From NCBI GenBank assembly GCA_900472785.1, contig UCJH01000043.1:1-41028 (forward strand): a stretch of DNA of 41,028 nucleotides. The letters are read 5' to 3'. Positions 18,472 through 26,681 of the stretch are shown here, piece after piece. The notes under the pieces were generated by a model. The model was not told the origin of the DNA, did not search any database, and saw nothing but the letters and a program-made list of their open reading frames with translations. The stretch is from Hyphomicrobiales bacterium. GTDB taxonomy: Bacteria; Pseudomonadota; Alphaproteobacteria; Rhizobiales; Rhizobiaceae. Numbering within the stretch: the stretch's first letter is position 1; each line of letters begins with the position of its first letter. Made by a program: the position numbers and the translations under genes.

Positions 18472-18921
18472 ATGGCCAAGAAGACCTCTGCGAAACCGGA
18501 AACGCCGGCCGGAAGCGCAACGCCGGTCCTTTTATCCGGCGGCAATCCGCAGATCACCAAGGGTGACGGCGATGGTCCAGTGCAGGCCTATATCGCCGCC
18601 ATGCCGGGCTGGAAAAGTGCCGTCGGCCGCCGCCTCGATGCACTGATCGAGGAGACTGTTCCCGATGTCCGCAAGGCCGTCAAATGGAACTCGCCGCTCT
18701 ATGGCATGGAAGGCGACGGCTGGTTCCTCGGCATCCATTGTTTTGAAAAATACATCAAAATCGCCTTCTTCCGCGGCGCTTCGCTCGATCCGCCTCCCCC
18801 GGTCTCGTCGAAAACGAAGGAAACCCGCTACCTCCACATCCCGGAAAACGGCCCGCTCGACGAGGCCCGGTTTGCCGACTGGATAAAGCAGGCCAGCCAG
18901 CTGCCCGGCGAGCGCATGTGA
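18472..18921 (+). CDS. DUF1801 domain-containing protein (first of two)
   Basis: 149-residue protein of the DUF1801/YdhG-like family. After a polar N-terminal tail (1-30) comes the core: VQAYIAAMPGWKSAVGRRLDALIEETVPDVRKAVKWNSPLYG, then the strand-rich part ending in the TRYLHIPENGPLDEARFADWIKQA helix. The family has a small alpha/beta fold and no established activity; Trp-Lys-rich conserved positions suggest ligand binding. The start has GGAG nine bases upstream. It is followed 52 bases later by a second, diverged DUF1801 gene, probably co-transcribed. Confidence 0.85.
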   Translation: MAKKTSAKPETPAGSATPVLLSGGNPQITKGDGDGPVQAYIAAMPGWKSAVGRRLDALIEETVPDVRKAVKWNSPLYGMEGDGWFLGIHCFEKYIKIAFFRGASLDPPPPVSSKTKETRYLHIPENGPLDEARFADWIKQASQLPGERM

Positions 18922-18973
18922 CTGAGCCGGCGGCTCGCAGCGAGACGAACAATAAGGTCAGGATGATACAGCC

Positions 18974-19399
18974 ATGACGACGGACAGCACCCCGGAAGCG
19001 AAAGACACCCCGTCCCATATGATCGATGCGAAGATCCGCGAACTGGGCGACTGGCGCGGCGAGACGCTGGCCCGGGTCCGCAACCTGATCCACGCGGCCC
19101 ACCCACAGGTGACCGAGGAATGGAAATGGCGCGGCGTGCCAGTCTTTGAGCATGACGGCATCCTGTGCACCGGCGAAACCTACAAGACGGTCGTCAAGCT
19201 CACCTTCGCCAGGGGCGCATCGCTGGATGACCCGTCTAAGCTCTTCAATTCCAGTCTCGACGGCAACACCCGCCGCGCCATCGACATCCGCGAGGGCGAA
19301 GCGATCGATGAAGAGGCGCTGAAGGCGCTTGTCCGCTCCGCCGTGGCATTGAATGGGTCGGGGCGGGCGAAGAAGGGAAAGAAGGGCAACAGCGAATAA
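18974..19399 (+). CDS. DUF1801 domain-containing protein (second of two)
   Basis: 141-residue DUF1801 protein. The core has LGDWRGETLARVRNLIHAAHPQVTEEWKWRGVPVFEHDGILC, TYKTVVKLTFARGASLDD, and the C-terminal RRAIDIREGEAIDEEALKALVRSAV helix. The C-terminus is lysine rich. It shares the fold pattern of the preceding gene but little exact sequence, so the pair is either an old duplication or two separate subfamilies. It converges with the DMT exporter gene over a 22-base gap without a visible terminator. Function unknown. Confidence 0.85.
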   Translation: MTTDSTPEAKDTPSHMIDAKIRELGDWRGETLARVRNLIHAAHPQVTEEWKWRGVPVFEHDGILCTGETYKTVVKLTFARGASLDDPSKLFNSSLDGNTRRAIDIREGEAIDEEALKALVRSAVALNGSGRAKKGKKGNSE

Positions 19400-19421
19400 C
19401 GCCTGCCTCCTTAATTTGACC

Positions 19422-20315
19422 CTATAGCGCCTCCCGCCGGACGCGCGGCGCCACATGGGCAAACCGGCGTGCCCCGGCCACGCAGAGGATGACGGCCACC
19501 GTGACGGCCAGCATTCCCCAGGTCACCGGCTCGTGCAGCAGCGTTGCGGCCAGCGCCAGACCGAAAAAGGGCTGCAGCAGCTGCAGCTGACCGACAGCGG
19601 CAATGCCGCCCTGCGACAGGCCGCGATACCAGAAGACGAAGCCGATCAGCATGCTGAACAGCGAGACATAAACCAATCCGAATATAGCGGGCGGCTCGAT
19701 GTCGGAAAATGTCGGCGGCATGCGCAGGACCGCGATCGCCAGCATCAGTGGCAGCGACAGCACCAGCGCCCAGGAAATCACCTGCCAACCGCCCAGCGTC
19801 CGCGACAGCTTTCCGCCTTCGGCATAACCAAGCCCGCAAACGATGACGGCCGCCAGCATCAGGAGATCGCCGGCAGGCGAGGCTGCTAGGCCCTGCGCCA
19901 GCGCGAACCCGGCCACCAGCGCACTTCCGAGGACGGAAAACAGCCAGAAGGCCGGGGCCGGCCGCTCGCCGCCGCGGAACACCCCGAAGATCGCCGTCGC
20001 CAGCGGCAGCAACCCGATAAAGACGATGGAGTGGGCTGAGGTGACGTGTTTCAGCGCAAGCGCCGTCAACAACGGGAACCCGACGACGACACCGACCGCC
20101 ACGACAAGCAGCGAAACGATCTCGCTGCGGCTTGGACGCTTCTGCTTCAGGACGACCAGAAGGCAGAGCGCCAGCAGTCCGGCGATCGCGGCGCGGGCAA
20201 CCGTCAGGAAGACGGGGTCGAACTGCATGACGGCGACACGCGTGGCCGGAAGCGATCCGCTGAAGATCACCACGCCGATAAAGCCGTTGATCCATCCGGC
20301 CGTCACACGATCCAT
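19422..20315 (-). CDS. EamA/DMT family exporter
   Basis: 297-residue inner-membrane protein with about 10 hydrophobic segments in two EamA repeats (about 10-140 and 150-285), the drug/metabolite transporter layout used by amino-acid and metabolite exporters. The second repeat shows the usual LQLLQPFFGLALAATLLHEPVTWGMLAV signature. AAGGAG lies seven bases before the ATG at 20315; the ATG one codon upstream (20318) is also possible. It is divergent from a MocR-type regulator, and exporters of this group are often controlled by such PLP-dependent regulators. The substrate is unknown. Confidence 0.9.
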   Translation of the reverse strand: MDRVTAGWINGFIGVVIFSGSLPATRVAVMQFDPVFLTVARAAIAGLLALCLLVVLKQKRPSRSEIVSLLVVAVGVVVGFPLLTALALKHVTSAHSIVFIGLLPLATAIFGVFRGGERPAPAFWLFSVLGSALVAGFALAQGLAASPAGDLLMLAAVIVCGLGYAEGGKLSRTLGGWQVISWALVLSLPLMLAIAVLRMPPTFSDIEPPAIFGLVYVSLFSMLIGFVFWYRGLSQGGIAAVGQLQLLQPFFGLALAATLLHEPVTWGMLAVTVAVILCVAGARRFAHVAPRVRREAL

Positions 20316-20396
20316 CATTTCACTCCTTCATCCCACGCCTTCATCATTGCCCTCCTTGTCGGGCATCAGCCTTGGCCCCGCCAGCAACAGTATGAT

Positions 20397-20414
20397 ACAG
20401 TTTTGCGAAACTGT
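20397..20414. promoter_or_regulatory. 7-4-7 inverted repeat in the MocR/DMT intergenic region
   Basis: ACAGTTT (20397-20403), TGCG, AAACTGT (20408-20414) is a perfect inverted repeat. It sits between the divergent DMT (20315) and MocR (20437) starts and just before a TATGGTATA stretch (20415-20423) that could be the MocR -10. It is a likely operator for the MocR protein. Confidence 0.6.
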
Positions 20415-20436
20415 TATGGTATAGGCGGCAATACAG

Positions 20437-21837
20437 ATGGACGAGAACGGGGCGGGACGCACGCGCGTTTCGATGGTAATGGAGACGATCAGGCAACGTA
20501 TCGCCGGCCGAAGCCTGACGCCCGGGGCAAAGCTTCCTTCGGTCCGGGCGCTGGCCGCAACCCTGAAAGTCTCGATCTCGACCGTCGTCGAGGCCTATGA
20601 GCGCCTGGTTGCCGAAGGTGCGATCCTGTCGCGGCCGGCCTCCGGATTCTACGTCGCCAGTCAGGCGGCGCCCTTTACGCTTGCACAGGCCGGCCCGAAG
20701 CTCGACCGCGCGGTCGATCCGTTCTGGATATCGCGACAGTCCCTGGATGCCTCGGAGGCCGACCTCAAGCCGGGTTGCGGCTGGCTCCCGCCTTCCTGGC
20801 TTCCCCAGGACGGTATCCGTCGCGCCATGCGGACGCTCGCGCGCGCCGATGCTGCAATCCTATCCGCCTATGGCCCGCCGCTCGGATTGCCGCCGCTGCG
20901 ACAGCATATTGCGCGGCGCATGGCCGAACGCGGCATCGAAGCCTCGCCGGACCAGATCATGCTCACGGAATCCGGCACGCAGGCCATCGACCTCTTGTGC
21001 CGTTTCCTGCTCGAACCCGGCGATACCGTGCTGGTCGACGATCCCTGCTATTTCAACTTCCAGGCGCTTTTGCGCGCCCATCGCGCGAAAATCGTCAGCG
21101 TGCCCTATACGCTGTACGGACCCGACGTCGAGGGCTTCACCCGAACGCTCGAGGCGCACCGGCCGCGCCTCTACATCACCAATTCCGCGATCCACAACCC
21201 GACCGGGGCGGTCCTCTCGCCGGTCGTCGCTCACAAGGTGCTGAAACTCGCCGATCAGTACGACCTGACAATCATCGAGGACGACATCTTCGCCGATTTC
21301 GAATCCATGCCGGCGCCGCGCCTTGCCGCCTTCGACGGGCTGGACCGCGTCATTCACATCGGCAGCTTTTCAAAGACCTTGTCGGCCTCGGCACGCTGCG
21401 GCTTCGTCGCCGCCAGACCTGAATGGATCGACGGCCTGATCGACCTCAAGATAGCGACGTCCTTCGGCAATAGTCGATTGACGGCCGAACTGGTTCTGAA
21501 CGTACTTAGCGACAGCGGCTATCGTAAGCACCTTGAAACCACCCGCCATCGCCTCGCCGACGCGATGCACAACGTGTCGAGCAGACTGAAGACTCTGGGT
21601 GTGACGCCTTGGCTGGAACCGCAGGCGGGAATGTTCCTCTGGTGCCGCCTGCCGGACGGCATCGACGCCGCGAATGTCGCCCGCGTAGCACTGGAACGAA
21701 AGATCGTCCTGGCCCCGGGCAATGCCTTCAGCCTGTCTCAAACAGCCACGAATTTCATGCGCTTCAACGTCTCCCAAATGCTCGACGACCGCGTCTTCGA
21801 CGTGCTCCGCGACGCCCTGAAATCGCCGGGTCTTTGA
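20437..21837 (+). CDS. MocR-type regulator: GntR winged helix fused to class I aminotransferase domain
   Basis: 466-residue two-domain protein. Residues 8-75 form a GntR winged helix (GAKLPSVRALAATLKVSISTVVEAYERLVAEG). Residues 110-460 form a fold-type I aminotransferase domain with the PLP lysine K313 in SFSKTLSASARCGF and the Asn/Pro site HNPTGAVLSP. In this family the enzyme-like domain usually senses PLP-linked amino compounds instead of transaminating. AGGCGG seven bases before the ATG serves as ribosome site. It is divergent from the EamA exporter and probably controls it through the inverted repeat at 20397-20414. Confidence 0.9.
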   Translation: MDENGAGRTRVSMVMETIRQRIAGRSLTPGAKLPSVRALAATLKVSISTVVEAYERLVAEGAILSRPASGFYVASQAAPFTLAQAGPKLDRAVDPFWISRQSLDASEADLKPGCGWLPPSWLPQDGIRRAMRTLARADAAILSAYGPPLGLPPLRQHIARRMAERGIEASPDQIMLTESGTQAIDLLCRFLLEPGDTVLVDDPCYFNFQALLRAHRAKIVSVPYTLYGPDVEGFTRTLEAHRPRLYITNSAIHNPTGAVLSPVVAHKVLKLADQYDLTIIEDDIFADFESMPAPRLAAFDGLDRVIHIGSFSKTLSASARCGFVAARPEWIDGLIDLKIATSFGNSRLTAELVLNVLSDSGYRKHLETTRHRLADAMHNVSSRLKTLGVTPWLEPQAGMFLWCRLPDGIDAANVARVALERKIVLAPGNAFSLSQTATNFMRFNVSQMLDDRVFDVLRDALKSPGL

Positions 21838-22149
21838 CCGAGGACCGTTCCTTCCCCCTGCCTCACTTCGAAGTCAGGAACGAAGCAAGCCTGCAGAACG
21901 CGCAAATGCCTCCGCGATCGCACTTGCATCGTCCCGATGCCGGTTCCGCGGCATCGGGAAAGGGTCCGTATCCAGCGCGCAATCGACCTTCTTGGCTTTC
22001 GACGAGATGATGGACGGGATTCAGAAACACCGCGACTCCTGCCGCGGTTCGACTGGCAGGTCGCAGCCGTTGATCTACGGCGAAGAACGGCGGCGACGCG
22101 GTGAAATTCCTTGCATCCGCCGACACTCTCCGCTTGTCAGATCACCAAT
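21838..22149. other. Gene-free stretch with a strong hairpin, possibly a dispersed repeat
   Basis: About 310 bases between the MocR and MarR genes hold no credible gene. An 11-bp perfect stem, TCCCGATGCCG (21932-21942) with CGGCATCGGGA (21949-21959), has a 6-base loop and no T-run. On the minus strand a short reading frame over 22000-22100 includes FLNPVHHLVES, a phrase that seems familiar from small spurious proteins in rhizobial genomes. It may therefore be a dispersed intergenic element. Confidence 0.4.
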
Positions 22150-22169
22150 ATACGGGTACATACCCGCAC
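22150..22169. promoter_or_regulatory. MarR operator copy 1, abutting the marR-type start
   Basis: CGGGTA-CA-TACCCG (22153-22166) is the dyad core of a 20-base site that matches the perfect palindrome at 22582-22601 at 17 of 20 positions. It ends two bases before the regulator's ATG, so bound protein would block its own expression. Confidence 0.75.
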
Positions 22170-22170
22170 C

Positions 22171-22569
22171 ATGAATGGTTCCTGCTATTGTGTCCTGCTG
22201 CGAAAGGCGTCCCGCAAGGTCTCCTCCGTCTATGACGAGGCGCTGGCGCCGCTTGGCGTCAACATTGCCCAGTTCAGCCTCATGCGAAACATCGCTCGCA
22301 CCGAGCCGGTTTCGCTGACCGATCTCGCGACCCGGCTGGAGCTCGACCGCTCGACCGTCGGGCGCAACACCAAGGTGCTGGAGCGGGCCGGCTGGGTAGA
22401 GACGACAAAAGGCAAGGACCAGCGCGAGGCAATGCTGACGCTGACCACAGAAGGCCGGCGCATTCTCGATGAAGGCGCCCCGCTGTGGGACGGTGCACAG
22501 GCCTCGATTGAGACCAAGCTCGGACCCAACATTTTCGAGACCCTGCACGGGCTGCTCGCGGCGCTGTAA
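22171..22569 (+). CDS. MarR-family transcriptional regulator
   Basis: 132-residue MarR protein: N-terminal dimer helix with two Cys (C5, C7) in GSCYCVLLRKASRKVSSVYDE, winged helix (about 46-90) with LTDLATRLELDRSTVGRNTKVLERAGWV and the wing KGKDQREAMLTLT, then a C-terminal dimer helix. The N-terminal Cys pair could be redox sensitive, which is inference. The ATG at 22171 has no Shine-Dalgarno sequence and follows its operator directly, pointing to leaderless translation. The next gene, an MFS transporter 83 bases away, has a perfect copy of the same palindrome in front of it, so the regulator probably controls both. Confidence 0.9.
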   Translation: MNGSCYCVLLRKASRKVSSVYDEALAPLGVNIAQFSLMRNIARTEPVSLTDLATRLELDRSTVGRNTKVLERAGWVETTKGKDQREAMLTLTTEGRRILDEGAPLWDGAQASIETKLGPNIFETLHGLLAAL

Positions 22570-22581
22570 TTTTTTGATCTA

Positions 22582-22601
22582 ATACGGGTATATACCCGTA
22601 T
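22582..22601. promoter_or_regulatory. MarR operator copy 2, perfect 20-bp palindrome before the MFS gene
   Basis: ATACGGGTATATACCCGTAT is fully self-complementary and lies 12 bases after the marR-type stop and 51 bases before the MFS start. A near copy (17 of 20) precedes the regulator gene itself. The shared site in both places is strong evidence for a MarR regulator-transporter circuit. Confidence 0.85.
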
Positions 22602-22652
22602 ATTCCGCCTCGCTTCGGCGCGGCACCACCGAAGAAAAGGGCGTATCGCATC

Positions 22653-23939
22653 ATGTTTTCCACCCGTGTCGCCGCCTTTATGCGGACGAGAAATATCCAT
22701 TACGGCTGGGTCGTTGCCATCACGACCTTCCTCACCATGCTGGCGACGGCCGGCGCCATGGGCTCGGCGGGCGTGATGATCCAACCGCTGGAGCAGGAAT
22801 TCGGCTGGTCGACGGCCGATATCTCCTCGGCCATGGCCGTGCGCCTCGTGCTCTTTGGCCTGCTTGGCCCCTTCGCCGCCGCCTTCATGAACCATTACGG
22901 CGTGCGCAATGTCGTGGTCTTCGCGCTCGGCCTCATCACCTTCGGTCTTGTCGGATCGCTCTTCATGACCGAACTCTGGCAGCTCATGTTGTTCTGGGGT
23001 GTCGTCCTGGGGATCGGTACCGGCATGACGGCACTGGTTCTGGGTGCGACCGTCGCCACCCGCTGGTTTTCGGAGCGGCGCGGCCTTGTCGTCGGTCTGA
23101 TGACAGCCAGCAACGCCACTGGCCAGCTCGTCTTCCTGCCGCTTCTGGCGTCCATGACCGAGGCCTATGGCTGGCGCACGGCGCTTGTTTTCGTCGTCAC
23201 CATCATTGCGGGCGCTATGCTACTGGTGCTGGCGCTGATGCGTGACTATCCCGCCGATATCGGCCTGCCCGTCTATGGCGAAAGGACCGTCGTCCCGGCG
23301 CCGGCCCGCAGCACAAAGCTCGCCACCATGCTGCTATCGCCCCTGGTCGCCCTTCGGGATGCGTCGGCGAGCCCGGTCTTCTGGGTACTGTTCTTCACCT
23401 TCTTCGTCTGTGGACTATCCACGAACGGCCTGATCCAGACGCACTGGATTTCGATCTGCGGCGATTTCGGCATCGTCGCCGTGGCAGCCGCCGGCATGCT
23501 GGCGATTGTCGGCCTGTTCGATTTCGTCGGCACGATCATGGCCGGCTGGTTGTCCGATCGCTACGACAATCGCTGGCTGCTGTTCTGGTTCTACAGCCTG
23601 CGCGGCCTGTCGCTGATCTACCTGTCGCTGTCAGGCTTCGGCCTCTACGAGCTGTCGATCTTCGCGGTCTTCTACGGCCTAGACTGGGTCGCCACCGTGC
23701 CGCCCACCGTCAAGCTGGCTGCCGAACGCTTCGGCCGCGAAAAGGCGGGCCTCACCTTCGGCTGGGTTTTCGCGGGCCACCAGATCGGCGCGGCAACCGC
23801 AGCCTTCGGTGCAGGCGCATTGCGCACCGACTATGACACCTACATGCCGGCCCTGCAGATTGCCGGCGTCATGTGCCTGCTTGCCGCCCTCTCCGTCATG
23901 TTGCTCAGCCGTCCGCGGCCGGCAATGCAGCCAGCCTGA
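22653..23939 (+). CDS. Major facilitator superfamily transporter
   Basis: 428-residue inner-membrane protein with about 12 hydrophobic segments. It opens with IHYGWVVAITTFLTMLATAGAMGSAGVMIQPLE, the start seen in OFA/MCT-like monocarboxylate-type MFS carriers. Between helices 2 and 3 and between 8 and 9 are the usual charged loops, the latter being GWLSDRYDNRWLLFW. A central cytoplasmic loop (about 205-235) splits the halves. The Shine-Dalgarno sequence is weak (AAAAGGG). It follows the MarR-type gene with the perfect palindrome in between, suggesting inducible export or uptake of the regulator's ligand. The substrate is unknown. Confidence 0.9.
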   Translation: MFSTRVAAFMRTRNIHYGWVVAITTFLTMLATAGAMGSAGVMIQPLEQEFGWSTADISSAMAVRLVLFGLLGPFAAAFMNHYGVRNVVVFALGLITFGLVGSLFMTELWQLMLFWGVVLGIGTGMTALVLGATVATRWFSERRGLVVGLMTASNATGQLVFLPLLASMTEAYGWRTALVFVVTIIAGAMLLVLALMRDYPADIGLPVYGERTVVPAPARSTKLATMLLSPLVALRDASASPVFWVLFFTFFVCGLSTNGLIQTHWISICGDFGIVAVAAAGMLAIVGLFDFVGTIMAGWLSDRYDNRWLLFWFYSLRGLSLIYLSLSGFGLYELSIFAVFYGLDWVATVPPTVKLAAERFGREKAGLTFGWVFAGHQIGAATAAFGAGALRTDYDTYMPALQIAGVMCLLAALSVMLLSRPRPAMQPA

Positions 23940-24024
23940 CCGTATCGCTTGCCTCGTCTGCAACCCTTGACTTTCGCGGTCGATCGTCCGACTTCAGAGG
24001 CTGGAAAAGACAAGGACGAACCCG

Positions 24025-24771
24025 ATGAGCGAACAGGCACGCACCACGATTGATCAGGGCGAAGTCGACCGGTTTTCCGCCATGGCCGCAGAATGGTGGG
24101 ATCCGCGTGGAAAATTTCGGCCCCTGCACAAGTTCAATCCGGTGCGGCTCACCTATATCCGCGACCGGGTGGCGGACGCCTTCGGCCGCGATCCGCTCGC
24201 ACCCCGGCCGTTGCAGGGTCTGCGCGTGCTCGACATCGGCTGCGGCGGCGGCCTTCTGTCCGAGCCGATGGCGCGCATGGGTGCCGAGGTTGTCGGGGCC
24301 GATGCATCCGAAAAGAACATCATGATCGCCAGGACCCATGCCGAGGGCAGCGGCGTTTCGGTGGATTACCGCGCCGTGACGGCGGAAGCGCTGGCGGAAG
24401 CCGGCGAGACCTTCGACGTCATCCTCAACATGGAAGTCGTCGAGCACGTCGCCGATGTCGATTTCTTCATCAGCACCTGCGCCTCCATGGTCCGTCCCGG
24501 CGGCATGATGTTCGTTGCCACCATCAACCGCACCCTGAAGGCAGGCGCGCTCGCCATCTTCGCCGCGGAAAATATCCTACGCTGGCTGCCGCGCGGCACC
24601 CACCAGTTCGAGAAACTGGTGCGCCCGGAAGAACTCGAAAAGCCACTTGTCGCCAGTGGCCTTGCCGTCACCGAGCGCACCGGCGTGTTCTTCAACCCGC
24701 TGTCCAACCAGTGGAACCTGTCGAAGGACATGGACGTGAATTACATGCTGGTCGCAAGGCGCCTAGCATGA
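24025..24771 (+). CDS. ubiG: Ubiquinone biosynthesis O-methyltransferase UbiG
   Basis: 248-residue SAM-dependent enzyme that carries out both O-methylation steps of ubiquinone synthesis at the membrane surface. The N-terminal [30 protein letters not shown] is diagnostic. SAM motif I is VLDIGCGGG (68-76), followed by [11 protein letters not shown] and [14 protein letters not shown]. The C-terminal [25 protein letters not shown] segment is the membrane-interacting part of the family. The DUF3616 gene starts within its stop codon (ATGA overlap), so the two are translationally coupled. Confidence 0.97.
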   Translation: MSEQARTTIDQGEVDRFSAMAAEWWDPRGKFRPLHKFNPVRLTYIRDRVADAFGRDPLAPRPLQGLRVLDIGCGGGLLSEPMARMGAEVVGADASEKNIMIARTHAEGSGVSVDYRAVTAEALAEAGETFDVILNMEVVEHVADVDFFISTCASMVRPGGMMFVATINRTLKAGALAIFAAENILRWLPRGTHQFEKLVRPEELEKPLVASGLAVTERTGVFFNPLSNQWNLSKDMDVNYMLVARRLA

Positions 24772-25634
24772 GCGAAGAAAGCGAAGCAGCAGCGGTCACG
24801 GTCTACCGGGGCATGATCGAAGCCTCGGCCGCCGTCGCCCTCGACGACCGGCACTTCGTCGCCGCCAGCGACGAAATCAATACGCTGCTGATCTACGAGC
24901 GCGGCACACCCGATCCTGTCGGCGCGCTGGACCTTCGGGATTTTCTCGGCCTCGACCCCTGGGATATCGAGGCGGGCGCCCGCGTCGGCAATCGGATCTA
25001 CTGGATCAGTTCGCATTCCCGGACGAAGCATGGCGAAAATGCCCAGGGGCGCTCCATTTTCTTCGCCACCAAATTTACGACCAGGTGTGGCGTCCTTGTG
25101 CTGGAGCCGAAACACCAGCCGTTTGACGCCCTGCGCGGACCGATGAAGGCCGCGCTCGGCATCGACGGTACGCAGATCGATATCGAGGGCCTCGCCGCGA
25201 CGCCGGACGGGCATCTGCTCATCGGCTTTCGTGGTCCCGTGCCTGAGGGCAAGGCGCTGCTGCTGCCGCTCCTCAATCCCCGCAAGGTCATCAAGGGGGA
25301 AGCCCCGGTCTTCGGCGCGGTCATTGCTCTCGATCTCGGCGGCCGCGGCATCCGCAGCATCGATGCAACGTGGATCGCCGATCCGGCCTATCTGATACTG
25401 GCCGGGCCGATGAACGACGTAAAAGGCGATTTCGCCCTTTACGAATGGAACGGCGGCGACAGCATTCCGGAAAAACGGGATCAGGATCTTCTGGATTTCA
25501 CCGCCGAGGCGATCGTCGTGCTTCCGGATCTGCGCATTGCCCAGATCATCAGCGACGACGGCGCCAAAAAGCGCAACGATGCCGATACGCCCGAGCAGGA
25601 ACGCCGCTTCCGCAGCATCGACGTTTCCTTCTGA
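24768..25634 (+). CDS. DUF3616 domain-containing protein
   Basis: 288-residue protein with the DUF3616 pattern: [15 protein letters not shown] near the start, [58 protein letters not shown], and repeated strand-like segments that suggest a beta-propeller-like fold. No signal peptide is visible, so it is likely cytoplasmic. The function is not known. The start ATG overlaps the ubiG stop by four bases, so it is expressed with ubiG. Whether it has anything to do with quinones is unproven. Confidence 0.85.
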   Translation: MSEESEAAAVTVYRGMIEASAAVALDDRHFVAASDEINTLLIYERGTPDPVGALDLRDFLGLDPWDIEAGARVGNRIYWISSHSRTKHGENAQGRSIFFATKFTTRCGVLVLEPKHQPFDALRGPMKAALGIDGTQIDIEGLAATPDGHLLIGFRGPVPEGKALLLPLLNPRKVIKGEAPVFGAVIALDLGGRGIRSIDATWIADPAYLILAGPMNDVKGDFALYEWNGGDSIPEKRDQDLLDFTAEAIVVLPDLRIAQIISDDGAKKRNDADTPEQERRFRSIDVSF

Positions 25635-25666
25635 GACAAGGACCGTCCACGCTGTCGCCGGCCAGG

Positions 25667-26251
25667 TTATACCTTTAGCGACAACACGTGCCCAAGCAGC
25701 ACAGCCTGCCTTTCGGCATTGTTCTGCGCGATCCGGCGGACGCGCTCGCGGTCGATCGCATAAACTTCGCCATTGTCGGCGAAGGGCTCCTTGAAAGTAA
25801 AAGCATCGGCGTCGGGCCCGAGATCGTGAAGGCGCTCCAGTCGCGCAGCCCCGTCCGCCCAGACCGGCCTCTGCCCGGCATCTACCCACCACAGCACCAG
25901 CGCCGGCCAACGCCGTTCCTGGTTCCAGTTGCGCGCGTGCTTCAGCGCATCGGCATGAACACCGGAATAGGTGAAGGCCATGAGGGACTCGATGTCCGTC
26001 CACAGGGAGAGCGAGGATGGCGCGGCGTCGAACCCGCTGCCCTTGATGAAACGCGGAAAGACCTGGGTTCCCCAGCTGCGCGGGCGGGGCTCTCCGGCAT
26101 AACCGGAACGGCCGACAAAACCCTCGGAGCGGGCGGCAGCTTCGAAATTGAACGGTTCCCGCAGACGAAACCCTTCTATGGCCGGGTCGTCATCCGGCGC
26201 CACGAACAGGCCGAAATTGTAGATGGCCAGGTGCCGCCCGGTCGTCCGCAT
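25667..26251 (-). CDS. DUF3291-like domain protein
   Basis: 194-residue protein with HLAIYNFGLFVAPDDDPAIEGF at the start, then SLSLWTDIESLMAFTYSGVHADALKHARNW and ALVLWWVDAGQRPVWADGAARLERLHDLG. This pattern fits the DUF3291 (dimeric alpha/beta-barrel, monooxygenase-like) family. The C-terminal 50 residues are less typical. No cofactor site is evident. The ATG at 26251 begins one base after the DUF1178 stop, with no clear Shine-Dalgarno sequence, so translation is probably coupled. It is the last gene of the minus-strand run from comF. An extended frame to 26290 would overlap DUF1178. Confidence 0.78.
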   Translation of the reverse strand: MRTTGRHLAIYNFGLFVAPDDDPAIEGFRLREPFNFEAAARSEGFVGRSGYAGEPRPRSWGTQVFPRFIKGSGFDAAPSSLSLWTDIESLMAFTYSGVHADALKHARNWNQERRWPALVLWWVDAGQRPVWADGAARLERLHDLGPDADAFTFKEPFADNGEVYAIDRERVRRIAQNNAERQAVLLGHVLSLKV

Positions 26252-26252
26252 G

Positions 26253-26681
26253 TCAATTGACGTCGTCGGGCAGGGTCGGAAGGGCCGCAATCTCGATGCC
26301 CTCGTCGATCAGTTCGCGGGCCTCTTCCGGTGTCGCCTTGCCGATCAGGCCGCGCTGGTCGGCCTCGCCATAATGGATCTTGCGGGCTTCCTCCGGAAAT
26401 TTCTCGCCGACATCCTCGGAATTTTCGCGAATCGTCGTGACGATCTCGCGGATCTTGGCCACGGCCTGCCTGTGCACCTGATCCATCATCAGCTTGCGCG
26501 CCTCGTCCTTCTTCCGGCCAGTGGCGACCGAAGGCACCATCAGCTGCTTGCCGACGGAGGAAGAGCCGCAGACCGGACAGGTAACGAGACCGAGGTCGGC
26601 CTGCCGGTCATAATCCGCGCCGGAGGAGAACCAGCCTTCGAAGGCATGGTCGTTTTCACAGGAGAGCGTATAGCGGATCAC
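26253..26681 (-). CDS. DUF1178 family protein
   Basis: 142-residue protein conserved in alpha- and betaproteobacteria. It starts MIRYTLSCENDHAFEGWFSS and has a zinc-ribbon-like set: C8 with the CPVC pair (C35, C38) and H12 nearby. A charged helical middle part and a C-terminal ATPEEARELIDEGIEIAALP follow. The function is unknown; a metal-binding regulatory role is inference. The start codon is GTG (26681), overlapping the TGA of the amidase gene by four bases (GTGA), so the two are coupled. Confidence 0.88.
   Translation of the reverse strand: MIRYTLSCENDHAFEGWFSSGADYDRQADLGLVTCPVCGSSSVGKQLMVPSVATGRKKDEARKLMMDQVHRQAVAKIREIVTTIRENSEDVGEKFPEEARKIHYGEADQRGLIGKATPEEARELIDEGIEIAALPTLPDDVN

Noticed and set aside
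24093..24767. Extension of the DUF3616 frame upstream through ubiG
   Set aside because: The extra part is an out-of-frame reading of ubiG; the ATG at 24768 in the ATGA overlap is the natural start.
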